From NCBI GenBank assembly GCA_027452145.1, contig DAIDHB010000066.1:1-64000 (forward strand): DNA of 64,000 nucleotides, in the 5' to 3' direction. The notes beneath the pieces were generated by a model. It saw only the letters and a list, made by a program, of their open reading frames with translations. It was not told the origin of the DNA and did no database searches. Below are positions 54,906 to 63,838 of the stretch, in pieces. Origin of the DNA: Planctomycetales bacterium. GTDB lineage: Bacteria > Planctomycetota > Planctomycetia > Isosphaerales > Isosphaeraceae. Position 1 is the stretch's first letter. Each line of letters starts with the position of its first letter. The position numbers and the translations under genes were made by a program.

Positions 54906-55054
54906 TCGAGCCGTTATTCGACCGCGATCCCCGGGAAAGGAGGAGCCGCAGCGCGCCGGGGCGACGGGACCGATGTCGCGGACGACAACGCAATCCCATC
55001 CAGCACGACGCGACACGAAGCCCGGTCGTTCCCGCGACGGCCCGCGGGACAGTC

Positions 55055-55729
55055 ATGCTCAGGATCGTCGCCTGCACCCGACACGACATCGGCGGCTTCT
55101 GGGTCCGGACGTTGCTCGGCCGCGCCCTGAGCAAGTTCTCCGCCGGGCGGCGCACGTTGCCGGTCATCGTCCATTCGAACACCGGGGGACTGCCCGAGGC
55201 CTTCAACGAGGCGCTGCGGCACGCCCCCGCGGAGGACCGGATCGTGTTCACGCACGACGATGTCTGGATCGACGACTGGTTCCTGCCGGAGCGGATCGCC
55301 GAGGCGCTCGCTCGGTTCGACATTGTCGGCGTGGCCGGGAATCGACGGCGGGTCCCGCGTCAACCGTCGTGGATCTTCGTCGACGAGCGGCTGAACATGG
55401 ACGACCGGCAGAACCTCAGCGGCGCGATCGCCCACGTCGACGAGGTCCAGACGGAGATCAGCCACTACGGCCCCCTGCCGGCCGAGGTCAAGCTGCTCGA
55501 CGGCGTGTTCCTCGCCGCCGAGGTCCGGACCCTGCGGGACGCCGGGGTGTCATTCGATCCGAGGTTCGCGTTCCACTTCTACGACCTGGATTTCTGCCGG
55601 TCGTGCGAGCGCGCGGGGCTGTCCATGGGGACCTGGCCGATCGCCGTCACCCACCAGAGCGCGGGAAGCTTCGGATCGCCGGAATGGATGCGGGCGTATC
55701 AGGAGTATCTTCGGAAGTGGGGGGATTGA
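55055..55729 (+). CDS. Glycosyltransferase-like protein (GT2-like, Glyco_tranf_2_5 type)
   Basis: The ATG at 55055 gives 224 residues (MLRIVACTRHDIGGFWVRTL). It has the metal/nucleotide-sugar motif THDDVWIDDWF (HDD at 67-69). The acceptor-side blocks are EVKLLDGVFLAAEVRTLRDA and FHFYDLDFCRSCERAGLSMG, followed by TWPIAVTHQSAG. These are typical of small single-domain GT-A proteins. The donor and acceptor are unknown, and no cell-wall or polysaccharide cluster surrounds it. The frame is open further upstream only through the scrap region. Confidence 0.8.
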   Translation: MLRIVACTRHDIGGFWVRTLLGRALSKFSAGRRTLPVIVHSNTGGLPEAFNEALRHAPAEDRIVFTHDDVWIDDWFLPERIAEALARFDIVGVAGNRRRVPRQPSWIFVDERLNMDDRQNLSGAIAHVDEVQTEISHYGPLPAEVKLLDGVFLAAEVRTLRDAGVSFDPRFAFHFYDLDFCRSCERAGLSMGTWPIAVTHQSAGSFGSPEWMRAYQEYLRKWGD

Positions 55730-55832
55730 GGATTCGGTCTTCGTTCTTCGGTCCAGTCCCGAATTCCATCCCCCAGTCCGCGCCGCGGCGCGGAGCAGGG
55801 GACGGCCGCGATGGCAACGGCGCGGAGCGACG

Positions 55833-56285
55833 TCAATCCTTGCCCTTCTCGCGCTTCAGCTCGACCACGATCTGCTCGAAGCCGATCTGCTCGTACTTGT
55901 CGGGGCGATCCCCCTCGGCGCGGAAGCAGAAGACAAACTTGTCCGAGCCGTCGAACTTGTAGATGCCCTTGCAGGTCTTCCCTTTAGCGTCGTCGGGGGC
56001 CTCGACGATCTTGAAGTCGATCGCCTTCTCGGGCTTCGCCTTCTCGTCGAGGGTCACCGTCATCTCGTAGCTGCGGCTGGGCGCCTCGATCGCCAGCTTG
56101 TCCCCCTTGAACGTGTAGGTCGTCGTCTCCCCGTTACCCGCCCGAGTCGTCCATTTGCCCTCGAGCTTCTTCAGGTCGCCGCCGTCCTTCGCCTTCTTCG
56201 CGTCGTCGCCTCGCGACGCGAAGCCCGTCCCCAGGACCGTCGCCACCGCCAGCCCGATCACCGCCCGTCGCGTCGTCATCGCCAT
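55833..56285 (-). CDS. TIGR03067-type exported planctomycete protein
   Basis: The ATG at 56285 gives 150 residues with a signal peptide (MTTRRAVIGLAVATVLGTGF; the RR pair is also compatible with Tat export). The domain LKKLEGKWTTRAGNGETTTY followed by TFKGDKLAIE, GIYKFDGSDKFVFCFRAEGD and RPDKYE matches the small TIGR03067 family, common in planctomycetes and of unknown function. An alternative start two codons later is possible. Confidence 0.8.
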   Translation of the reverse strand: MAMTTRRAVIGLAVATVLGTGFASRGDDAKKAKDGGDLKKLEGKWTTRAGNGETTTYTFKGDKLAIEAPSRSYEMTVTLDEKAKPEKAIDFKIVEAPDDAKGKTCKGIYKFDGSDKFVFCFRAEGDRPDKYEQIGFEQIVVELKREKGKD

Positions 56286-56427
56286 GTCCTCGACCTCCCG
56301 CCCGACGATGGGCACTCTCCCGCCGCGTCTACCCGAAGGGTCGGTGCCATTGTCATAACCAATCCGTCAAGACCCGGCGGCCAACTCCAGAAACGATACG
56401 AACGTATACATCACGAAAACCGGGCCG

Positions 56428-56967
56428 TCAAGGCCAGGACCCGGCCGGGCCGGGTTTCTTGCGGGCCTCGCGGACGATATGGGGAAGCTCGGGGAGGATG
56501 ATCCGGCTCATGGCGAGCTCGACGGCGGCGCGCGAGCCGGGCATGACCAGGACGGCCGACTCGCCGATCAGGCCGCCGACGGCGCGGCTGAGGATACACG
56601 CGGGGCCGATCTCGGCGTAGCTGAGCATCCGGAATAATTCGCCGTAGCCGGGCAGGGGGCGGGTGAGCAGGGCCGAGACCGTCTCATAAGTCCGGTCGCG
56701 GGGGCTGATGCCGGTCCCGCCGGTGACAAGGATGGCGTGGATCTCGGGCCGTGCGGCGAATCCGACGAGCAGGGGGGTCATCCGGTCCGGCTCGTCGGGC
56801 ACGATCGCCCGCTCGAGGATCCGGTGGCCGGCCGCCTCGGCCATCGTCACGATCAGGGCCCCCGAGGTGTCGGTCTCCAGGGTGCGCGTGTCCGAGACCG
56901 TCATAACCGCCAGGCCCAGCGCCCCCGGCGCGTCGGCGCGATGCTCCGCCACGGATTGACTTGCCAT
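56428..56967 (-). CDS. moaB: MoaB/Mog-type molybdenum cofactor biosynthesis protein
   Basis: The 179-residue protein has the family signature TGGTGISPRD (82-91) and the later SYAEIGPACILSRAVGGLIG plus VLVMPGSRAAVELAMSRIIL. MoaB/Mog proteins adenylylate molybdopterin before metal insertion, but some MoaB homologues are inactive, so the biochemical role is inferred. No other moa/moe genes are nearby. GGGGGA precedes the start. Confidence 0.88.
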   Translation of the reverse strand: MASQSVAEHRADAPGALGLAVMTVSDTRTLETDTSGALIVTMAEAAGHRILERAIVPDEPDRMTPLLVGFAARPEIHAILVTGGTGISPRDRTYETVSALLTRPLPGYGELFRMLSYAEIGPACILSRAVGGLIGESAVLVMPGSRAAVELAMSRIILPELPHIVREARKKPGPAGSWP

Positions 56968-57111
56968 GAATCCCCCAGCATTTCCGGATTGCGCCTAACC
57001 CTCCCAGCTTGACAAATGACAGAGCTGGTAGACGGGCGATTGCGGTGATCCGAAGAGTATCCTTAGAATACGAGGAAGGTCGAATCCTAACGAGATCGGG
57101 GGGCTATCGTC

Positions 57112-58497
57112 ATGGCCGCGGGGCAACGACGTCCGATCGGCGGCGGGCTGGCGTGTCTGTTGGGGTTGTACTGGTTCCTCTGCGGCGGGATCGGGGCGTC
57201 GGCCCGGGCCCGCGCCGACCTCATCGAGCTGCGGGGTGGGGGCCAGGTGCAGGGGAAGGTGATCCCCGACCCGAAGAACAAGGATCGGGTGCAGGTGTTG
57301 CTCATGCGCGGGCGCCACCCGCTGTCGTTCCGCAAGGACCAGATTGCGCGGGTGGTCCCGCAGGCGAGCCCGCTCGACGAGTACGTGAACCGGCTGCGGA
57401 AGGCGGCCGACACGGCCGATGCTCAGTTCGGGCTGGGCGAGTGGTGCGATCGAAACAAGCTCCCCGACCTGGCGCGGCAGCATTACGAGCGCACGGTGGC
57501 CCTGGACGCCGATCACGAGGGCGCGCACAAGAAGTTGGGGCACGTCCAGTCGCAGGGCACCTGGCTGACCCGCGACGAGCTGAGCGCGGCGCAGGGTCTG
57601 GTGAAGTACAGGGGACGGTGGGTCACCGGGGAGCAGAAGACAAAGCGCGAGGCCGCGGACCGGCTGTCGGCCGCGCAGGGGTCGTGGCTGCGTCGGATCC
57701 GGATACTCCGCACGGCGATTGTCAACGGGCCGGCCGATCGTCGGCGCGAGGCCGAGTCGCAGTTGATGGCGATCCGCGACCCCGACGCGGTGGTGCCGCT
57801 GGTGAGGGTCTTCGGCCAGGACGACGCGCCGCGGCGGATCCTGCTAGCGCTGGTGCTGTCGACGATCGGGGGGAACGAGGCGACCGCGGCGCTGGTCCAG
57901 CGGATCCTCGACGAGCCGGACGCCGAGGTGCGGTCGATCACGTTCGAGCACCTGAAGCAGCGGGACGACGCGGGCGTGGCAAATCGTTTCATCCGGGCGC
58001 TGGGGCGAGAGGACGTCAAGGTCGTCAACCGCGCGGCCTGGGCGCTGGGGAATCTCAATGCCGTCGACTCGGTCCCGCAGCTCGTCGCGGTGCTGGTGAC
58101 GTATGAGGACCGGATCGTGGTGCCGCAGATCTTCGGCGGGCCGCCGGCGCCGGTCACACCGACCGGGCCGGGCATCGTCCCGCGGGCCATCGCCAACAAC
58201 GGATACGGGTTGGTGTACTCGACCCCCCCGGCCGTCAGCAACGGGGCGGTCGGGATGGGGCTCGGCGGGGTTCCGGTCGTTTCGCCGGGGGTCCTCGGCG
58301 GTAATTATGTCGGGGCGCCCAAGCCGCAGGAGGACGCGCACGTCGAGACCTTCACGTATCGCAATGTCGAGGTCCTGTCGGCCCTCCAGAAGCTGACCGG
58401 CCAGGATTTCGGCTACAACGTCGATTCGTGGAAGAACTGGGTCACGCGGTCGTACAACCCCCACCCGCGGCCGTCGCGCCGGGTGCCGCAGCCATGA
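57112..58497 (+). CDS. Exported HEAT-repeat/TPR protein, first gene of a coupled operon
   Basis: The 461-residue product has a signal peptide (LACLLGLYWFLCGGIGASAR), then a small beta domain (DLIELRGGGQVQGKVIPDPK), a TPR-like pair (FGLGEWCDRNKLPDLARQHY), and HEAT repeats (AVVPLVRVFGQDDAPRRILL; VNRAAWALGNLNAVDSVPQL). A Gly/Pro-rich stretch leads to a C-terminal segment with ALQKLTGQDFGYN. Its stop overlaps the start of the uracil-DNA glycosylase (ATGA at 58494-58497). The export signal is odd for a gene coupled to a DNA repair enzyme. Confidence 0.75.
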   Translation: MAAGQRRPIGGGLACLLGLYWFLCGGIGASARARADLIELRGGGQVQGKVIPDPKNKDRVQVLLMRGRHPLSFRKDQIARVVPQASPLDEYVNRLRKAADTADAQFGLGEWCDRNKLPDLARQHYERTVALDADHEGAHKKLGHVQSQGTWLTRDELSAAQGLVKYRGRWVTGEQKTKREAADRLSAAQGSWLRRIRILRTAIVNGPADRRREAESQLMAIRDPDAVVPLVRVFGQDDAPRRILLALVLSTIGGNEATAALVQRILDEPDAEVRSITFEHLKQRDDAGVANRFIRALGREDVKVVNRAAWALGNLNAVDSVPQLVAVLVTYEDRIVVPQIFGGPPAPVTPTGPGIVPRAIANNGYGLVYSTPPAVSNGAVGMGLGGVPVVSPGVLGGNYVGAPKPQEDAHVETFTYRNVEVLSALQKLTGQDFGYNVDSWKNWVTRSYNPHPRPSRRVPQP

Positions 58498-59573
58498 GCG
58501 GGACATCGACGCCCGGCGGCGACGAGCTGGACGAGTGGCGGAGCTCGGTCCGTCAGGTCCGCCAGCGGCTGGAGTCGCTGCGACGGGCCGGCGTGAGCGC
58601 CTGGCCGCGTTCGCCGCGGCGCGGCGAGCCGATCGCGGCGCTCGCCCGCGGATCGGCCGCACCGCCCGCCTCGCCCAGGCTCGAGCCCGTCGCTTCGCCC
58701 GCCGTCCCGACACTGGCCCCGGCCCCGGCCCCGGCACCACGGCCCGCTCCCGTGCCGGAGCCGCCGGCGCCCTCTCAAGCAGAAGCGCACACGCCTTCGC
58801 CCGCCGCCCCGCCGCAAGTCGAGCCCGTCGCGCCCCCGCCGACGCCCCCCGCCGCGGCTCCTCCGATGCCGCCGGCGCCCCGGGCCCGGCCGGCGGCCGC
58901 GTTCGCGCCGCCCGCGTCGGCCGGCTCGATGTTCGAGGAATCGGGCTTCGACACGCCGCCGGTGCCGGCCGAGGAGCGCCCGGCCATCCTGGCCGCGTCC
59001 GCCGCCGAGGTCGCCAAATGCCTCCGATGCCCCCACCTGGCGGCGACGCGGACCCAGACCGTCTACGGCTGCGGCACGCCGACGGCCCGGCTGATGTTCA
59101 TCGGCGAGGCGCCCGGTGCCGACGAGGACCGGCTCGGGCAGCCGTTCGTCGGCCGGGCCGGCCAGTTGCTCACCGACATGATCACCAAGGGCATGGGCCT
59201 GCGCCGCGAGGACGTGTACATCGCCAACGTGCTGAAGTGCCGGCCGCCCGAGAACCGCACGCCCACGCCCGACGAGGCGGCCAACTGCTCGTCCTACCTG
59301 GAGCACCAGATCTCCGTGGTCCGGCCCGAGTTCCTCTGCCTGCTGGGCAAGACCGCGGCCATGGGCGTGCTGGGCGTCGCGCCGACGACCAGCCTGAGCT
59401 CGCTGCGGCGCCGGTGGCACAATCATCGGGGCATCCGGACGCTCGTCACCTATCACCCGTCGTACCTGCTGCGGACCCCCGAGGCGAAGAAGGACGCGTG
59501 GGAGGACCTCCAGATCCTCATGAAGGAGATGGGCCTGGCGGTGCCGGCTCGCAGGAAGGGGTCGGGCCCATGA
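58494..59573 (+). CDS. Family 4-type uracil-DNA glycosylase with long Pro/Ala-rich N-terminal extension
   Basis: The ATG at 58494 overlaps the HEAT gene stop, giving 359 residues. The first 165 residues are a disordered Pro/Ala-rich linker preceded by a helix (EWRSSVRQVRQRLESLRRAG). The catalytic domain has the four cysteines expected to bind a 4Fe-4S cluster (C176 and C179 in CLRCPH, C249 in LKCRPP, C265 in NCSSYL), motif A GEAPGADEDRLGQPFVGRAG and motif B HPSYLLR. It removes uracil from DNA. It is sandwiched between membrane/VWA-type genes with ATGA overlaps at both ends. Confidence 0.92.
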   Translation: MSGTSTPGGDELDEWRSSVRQVRQRLESLRRAGVSAWPRSPRRGEPIAALARGSAAPPASPRLEPVASPAVPTLAPAPAPAPRPAPVPEPPAPSQAEAHTPSPAAPPQVEPVAPPPTPPAAAPPMPPAPRARPAAAFAPPASAGSMFEESGFDTPPVPAEERPAILAASAAEVAKCLRCPHLAATRTQTVYGCGTPTARLMFIGEAPGADEDRLGQPFVGRAGQLLTDMITKGMGLRREDVYIANVLKCRPPENRTPTPDEAANCSSYLEHQISVVRPEFLCLLGKTAAMGVLGVAPTTSLSSLRRRWHNHRGIRTLVTYHPSYLLRTPEAKKDAWEDLQILMKEMGLAVPARRKGSGP

Positions 59574-60502
59574 CGATCTGGCCGTTCCGGAGGCGGCCCG
59601 CCGCGGCCAAGGTCGCGCCGCTGGATGCCGCGGCGATCGTCCGGCGCGCCCGTCGGCTCCGGTTCCGCGTCCGTCCGGATGCGGTCTCGCAACTGGCCGG
59701 GGCGTATCACGGGGCGCGGCCGGGCATCGGGCTGACCTTCGCCGAGCTGCGGGCGTACGAGCCGGGCGACGACGTCCGGCACCTGGACTGGAACGTCACC
59801 GCGCGGCAGGGGCGGCCGTTCGTCCGCCGGTTCGTCGAGGAGCGGGCACTGTGCCTCTGGCTGGTCGTGGATGTCTCGGCGAGCATGCGGTTCGGCCCGG
59901 AGCGCCGGACCAAGGCCGATCGCGCCGCGCAGGCCGCCGCGTTGCTCGCCACCGCGGCCATCCAGAACGGCGACCGCGCGGGCCTGATCCTCGTCAGCGA
60001 CCGGATCGAGGTCGAGCTGCCGCCGGCCGGCGGCGTGCGGCACCTGTCGCAGCTCGTCCGGGCGCTGGTCGCCACGCCGACAACCTCGCCGAGGACCCGG
60101 CTGTCGGTGGGACTCGCCCGGGTGCGGCGCACGGCCCGGCGCGCCATGATCGTCGTCATCAGCGACTTCATCACCGAGGAGCCGATCACCACCTGGCGGC
60201 GCGCCGCCCGCCGCCACGACACGATCGCGCTGCGCGTCGTGGATCCCCGTGAGGACGAGCTTCCCGACGCCGGGCTGCTCGTGCTCGAGGACGCCGAGAA
60301 GGGGACCGTGCGCGCCGTGGACACGTCGTCGAAGCGGGTCCGCAAGCGCTATGTCGAGACCGCCGCGCGGCGCACGGCCGCGTTCCGCCGGTGGTGCACA
60401 AACTCGGGCATCCAGGCGTTTACCATGTCGACCGAATCCGACCCGATCGTGCCGCTGATCGAGCTGTTTTCTCGCCGCGCCACCCGTCGAGGACCGTCGT
60501 GA
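59570..60502 (+). CDS. DUF58 domain protein (second cluster)
   Basis: The ATG at 59570 overlaps the glycosylase stop. The 310-residue product has the DUF58 signature EPGDDVRHLDW (64-74) and a VWA-like site DVSAS (D101, S103, S105), with VVISDF later. No membrane segment is present. It is a paralogue of the DUF58 protein at 37224-38084, but no MoxR gene is beside it in the window. Its stop overlaps the next gene. Confidence 0.87.
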   Translation: MTIWPFRRRPAAAKVAPLDAAAIVRRARRLRFRVRPDAVSQLAGAYHGARPGIGLTFAELRAYEPGDDVRHLDWNVTARQGRPFVRRFVEERALCLWLVVDVSASMRFGPERRTKADRAAQAAALLATAAIQNGDRAGLILVSDRIEVELPPAGGVRHLSQLVRALVATPTTSPRTRLSVGLARVRRTARRAMIVVISDFITEEPITTWRRAARRHDTIALRVVDPREDELPDAGLLVLEDAEKGTVRAVDTSSKRVRKRYVETAARRTAAFRRWCTNSGIQAFTMSTESDPIVPLIELFSRRATRRGPS

Positions 60503-61101
60503 ACGGCAACGAAGCCCGGGGGCTCGTGCCCCCCAAGCCCAATCTCGGACCGGAGCCCTGGCGCGACGTCCGGCCCGGCTCGCGCGTCCTGCTGCCGGCC
60601 ATCCTCGTGGCCATCGCGGTCGTCGCGCTCTTGCTGGCCTGGAGCTGGCGGCGACGCCACGCCGCCCTCCGCGCCCGCCGGACGCTGGCCGACCTGGCGA
60701 TGGCCGCCGCGCCCACGCCCCGCGACCGATTGGTGGGGCTGTCCGAGTCGATCCGCGATGCGCTGACAATCCCCTTCGGCATCTCGGGCCGGGCCAAGAC
60801 GACCGAGGAGCTCGCCTCCGACGAACGGCTGGCCGGGCTGCTCGGCGACGACGACTTCCGCGAGCTGATCCGCTTCCTCGACCGGATCGACGTGCTGAAG
60901 TTCGCCCCCGAGCGCGGCGATGACGGACAGGGCGCGCTGGAGGAAATGCTCGCGAGCTGGGAGCCCCGCATCGCGACGCTCGACGCCCGCATCCGTACCC
61001 GGCCGAAGGCACGCAGTCGCAGTTCCAACGGGGTCGCACCACCGGCCCCGGCCGAGCGCGCAAACGGCGCGGTTCGTGCAGTCCGGATGCGCGGGACCTG
61101 A
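60499..61101 (+). CDS. Single-pass membrane protein, DUF4381-like
   Basis: A GTG start at 60499 overlaps the DUF58 stop. The 200-residue product has one membrane helix (RVLLPAILVAIAVVALLLAW, about 29-48), followed by a cytosolic helical domain (RLVGLSESIRDALTIPFGIS; FRELIRFLDRIDVLKFAPER). Small proteins of this plan sit between DUF58 and VWA genes in other Bat-type clusters. It is the last gene of the four-gene coupled unit. Confidence 0.65.
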   Translation: MNGNEARGLVPPKPNLGPEPWRDVRPGSRVLLPAILVAIAVVALLLAWSWRRRHAALRARRTLADLAMAAAPTPRDRLVGLSESIRDALTIPFGISGRAKTTEELASDERLAGLLGDDDFRELIRFLDRIDVLKFAPERGDDGQGALEEMLASWEPRIATLDARIRTRPKARSRSSNGVAPPAPAERANGAVRAVRMRGT

Positions 61102-61180
61102 ATGGCCCCGGCCGCCGCCTGTGAGAGGCGACTGGACCGGACCGATCAGCGACGGAGCCGTCTCGCCGAGGGCCGATCGA

Positions 61181-62431
61181 TCACTCGAAGTCGTCGTCGA
61201 CCGCCTGCCGGCGGCGGGCGACCTGGCCGCGAGTGAACCGCACGCCAAGCATGTCGGTGCGGTAGACGCCGGTCCGCAGGCGGACCCGCCAGGTCATCTC
61301 GTCGGCCAGGCGGTCGACCGCGCCGGGCTCGGAGGCGATGAATGTCTCGGCCGTTTCACCCGGCCCCACGGACGGGAACTCCTGGCCGCGGATCGACCAC
61401 TCGCTGGCGAGCGCCAGGGGGAACAGGCGAATGGCCGGGCCGGATGAGATCGCGATGTACGGGTCGAAGTAGCGGAGCTCGCGATCGCGTACCGAGTTCA
61501 AATCGGCGGGGGCGAAGGTGGATCCCTTCGACCGGTTGGTGAGCCGGAGCCGCAGGATCAGGCAGCCGTTTTCGCGACGGCTCTTGTCCGCCGGGTCGAT
61601 GGTGCGGACCAGCTCGACCGGGCCGGCCTCGATGCCCAGCGGCGTCACTTCGAGGTCGCCGAGCTGCACCGACTTGCCGATCGTCGTGAGGTTCTCCGGC
61701 GGCAGCGGCGGCGCCGCCGGCGAGCCATCCTCCTGAGCGTCGAGGGGCCGTAGCGGCGATTCGGCCGCCGGCTTCTCGGAGACAGACGCCGGCTGGGGGG
61801 CGGTGGCAGGGGGACGCGCGAGCCGGCCGGTCGCGAGCAGCCAGATCAGGGCAAGCGTCAGCACGCTCGAGTAGCTCAGCGACAGGATATGGCCCCATGG
61901 CACGGCCGCCTCGCCTTGCCCGGGCTCGGGCGTGTCCCCGGCTTCGCCGGGGGCAGGCGACGGCGTCTGGTCCAGGTCGGCTAGAGCCGGGATCGCCTCC
62001 TCGGACTCGAGGGCCGGGGCGCTTTCCTCGCCTGGTCCTTCCGACACGACTGAAGCATCCGGCCCGATGACCGACCGGAAGATCTCCGAGGTTCGGGGCG
62101 CCCGGACGCCCTGCGGGACTCCAACCGCCGCTGCTGCGGCCGTCACCTCGACCTCGGCCGCGGGGTGTCCGGCCGACGCGGGCACGGCTGAACCCGTGCC
62201 CGCGGCTTCCAGGTTCGGGTCGGGATCGAGCTGCTGGATCGTCTGCGAGAGCACCACGCTAAGGTCGTCGAAACACGAGTCGTAGGTGGGCTCCTCGTCC
62301 ACCAGCTCCTCGGCCGGCGCCGGGACCGGCACCGGCCGCGGCGCCAGGCCACCGCGTTCCGAGCCAGGCGGCGCGTGGGGCTTGTCGGGGTTCGGTGTCG
62401 GGTGCGGGCGATCGGGTATGTTGCGGTTCAT
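61181..62431 (-). CDS. Uncharacterised single-pass membrane protein
   Basis: The 416-residue product has a long Pro/Ala/Glu-rich cytosolic region with an acidic motif (ELVDEEPTYDSCFDDLSVVL, about 42-61), one membrane helix (ILSLSYSSVLTLALIWLLAT, about 186-205), a Pro-rich stalk and an exported beta-rich domain (SVQLGDLEVTPLGIEAGPVE; ENGCLILRLRLTNRSKGSTF). The exported part looks like DUF4352-type immunoglobulin-like domains, but this is a weak resemblance. It converges on the DUF58 operon. Confidence 0.55.
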   Translation of the reverse strand: MNRNIPDRPHPTPNPDKPHAPPGSERGGLAPRPVPVPAPAEELVDEEPTYDSCFDDLSVVLSQTIQQLDPDPNLEAAGTGSAVPASAGHPAAEVEVTAAAAAVGVPQGVRAPRTSEIFRSVIGPDASVVSEGPGEESAPALESEEAIPALADLDQTPSPAPGEAGDTPEPGQGEAAVPWGHILSLSYSSVLTLALIWLLATGRLARPPATAPQPASVSEKPAAESPLRPLDAQEDGSPAAPPLPPENLTTIGKSVQLGDLEVTPLGIEAGPVELVRTIDPADKSRRENGCLILRLRLTNRSKGSTFAPADLNSVRDRELRYFDPYIAISSGPAIRLFPLALASEWSIRGQEFPSVGPGETAETFIASEPGAVDRLADEMTWRVRLRTGVYRTDMLGVRFTRGQVARRRQAVDDDFE

Positions 62432-62623
62432 GAATGGGGCGCCGCACGAGGGCTCACGGGCGGGTGTTTCATCGGTCGGAACGCGCCGGGGGCCGGCCTT
62501 GCTTCACGCGATTCTAACGATCCAAAACTCCTGCTGGCGAGCCGGTTCTCCCACCCGACGTCGGTGGACCCGCGAAAATGAAGATTTAAAGCGACATCGC
62601 TTCTCGAGGCCAGGCCGGGGCCG
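62432..62623. other. Intergenic region upstream of the membrane protein
   Basis: No gene, strong hairpin or clear promoter was identified in these 192 bases. Confidence 0.4.
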
Positions 62624-63415
62624 TTAGCCTTCTCTCCGCAGCCGGACGGTGGTCCCGGGCCCGGCGGTCAGCAGGCGGCCGGCGTCGCCGTTGACCACCG
62701 CGACCTCGATCCAGCCGGACCCGCCCGACAGGGCGACGAGCGTACCCGCGGGGCAATCGCCGTAGGTTCGCACGATGCCGGCGATCCGCTCGCCGGCGAT
62801 CTCCACCTTCCACGAGTCGCCCGGCGCATCGCCGAGCCGGTCGACGTGAATGTTGGTAATCAGGTTGCCGAACGTGTCCTTGAAGATCACCTCGCCGACG
62901 AAGCCCTCCTCGTCGGCGGTCGGCTCGAAGTTGCGGAGGGTGATGAATTTCGACCGGAGCGGGCCGAGCTCCTCGGCCGGGCGTCCCAGCGCCAGATGGG
63001 CAGCGGCCGGGGCCAGGATATCCCGGCCGTGGAAGGTCGCCGAGACGAACTCGCGGCGGATGGACGGGCTGGTGAGCTCGCGGATCTCGTCGGGCGGGTG
63101 GTGCCGCGTCACGCCGGTGATCAGGCCGTTGTCGGGCAGCACGAACCACTGCCGCGCCACCGAGCACGCCAGCAGCCGGCGCTCGGTCCCGACCCCGGGG
63201 TCGACCACCGCCAGATGCACCGTCCCCTCGGGGAAGACGTCGACGATGTTCGCCAGCACGAATCCCCCCTCGAGGATGTTCTGCGGTGAGATCGTGTGGC
63301 AGACGTCCACGAGCTGCACGCCGGGGGCCCGCTCGAGCAGCACCCCCTTGACGGCGGCCACATACGGGCCGCCCAGGCCGAAATCCGTCGTGAGGGTGAT
63401 GATGGCCGGTCTCAT
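62624..63415 (-). CDS. SAM hydroxide adenosyltransferase family protein (DUF62)
   Basis: The 263-residue product has the full set of family blocks: ITLTTDFGLGGPYVAAVKGV, HTISPQNILEGGFVLANI, VVDPGVGTERR, VLPDNGLITGV, FHGRDILAPAAAHLALG and the C-terminal barrel with FGNLITNIH. The family hydrolyses S-adenosylmethionine to adenosine and methionine; halogenating relatives are rarer. The biological role is unclear. Confidence 0.9.
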   Translation of the reverse strand: MRPAIITLTTDFGLGGPYVAAVKGVLLERAPGVQLVDVCHTISPQNILEGGFVLANIVDVFPEGTVHLAVVDPGVGTERRLLACSVARQWFVLPDNGLITGVTRHHPPDEIRELTSPSIRREFVSATFHGRDILAPAAAHLALGRPAEELGPLRSKFITLRNFEPTADEEGFVGEVIFKDTFGNLITNIHVDRLGDAPGDSWKVEIAGERIAGIVRTYGDCPAGTLVALSGGSGWIEVAVVNGDAGRLLTAGPGTTVRLRREG

Positions 63416-63487
63416 GGCGTCCCTCGATCCCCGGATTGTCCGTCCGTCCGTCCGCTCGCTCGCTCTCTCGCGTGTCTTTCACTCGGC

Positions 63488-63838
63488 TCAGGAATCTCGC
63501 GACTCATGGACCGCCGTGATTCGCGAGGTCATGCCGCCGCGCGGGTTGAAGTGGCCGACGACCTTCATCCTCCGCGGCCGGCACGAGGCGACCAGGTCGT
63601 CGAGGATGGTGTTGATCGAGTGCTCATAGAAGATGCCGCGGTTGCGATAGTCGAACAAATAGAGCTTGAGGCTCTTGAGTTCCAGGCAGGTGGCGTCGGG
63701 GACGTACTCAATCACGATCGTGCCGAAGTCGGGCTGGCCAGTCTTGGGGCAGACGGCGGTGAACTCCGGACAGGTGATCTCGATCAGGTAGTCGCGGCCC
63801 GGGAACTGGTTGGGGAACGTTTCCACCAGGGAAGGCAT
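63488..63838 (-). CDS. queF: NADPH-dependent 7-cyano-7-deazaguanine reductase, QueF type I
   Basis: The ATG at 63838 has GAGGATCC upstream; an earlier in-frame codon at 63964 would add a basic tail absent from the family. The 116-residue protein has the catalytic cysteine in FTAVCPKTGQPDFG (C30), the substrate-binding LELKSLKLYLFDYR and FYEHSIN blocks. It converts preQ0 to preQ1 in queuosine biosynthesis. Other queuosine genes are not in the window, and no preQ1 riboswitch was recognised upstream. Confidence 0.92.
   Translation of the reverse strand: MPSLVETFPNQFPGRDYLIEITCPEFTAVCPKTGQPDFGTIVIEYVPDATCLELKSLKLYLFDYRNRGIFYEHSINTILDDLVASCRPRRMKVVGHFNPRGGMTSRITAVHESRDS

Larger units (their letters stand above)
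53864..55054. other. 1.2-kb gene-poor scrap region
   Basis: No intact gene was found between the DUF4058-like gene and the glycosyltransferase. The stretch holds the duplicated SpoU fragment, a 12-bp direct repeat pair, an IS3-like remnant and several frames opened only by composition. Base composition is visibly less GC-rich from about 54230 to 54700 than in the neighbouring genes. Confidence 0.7.
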
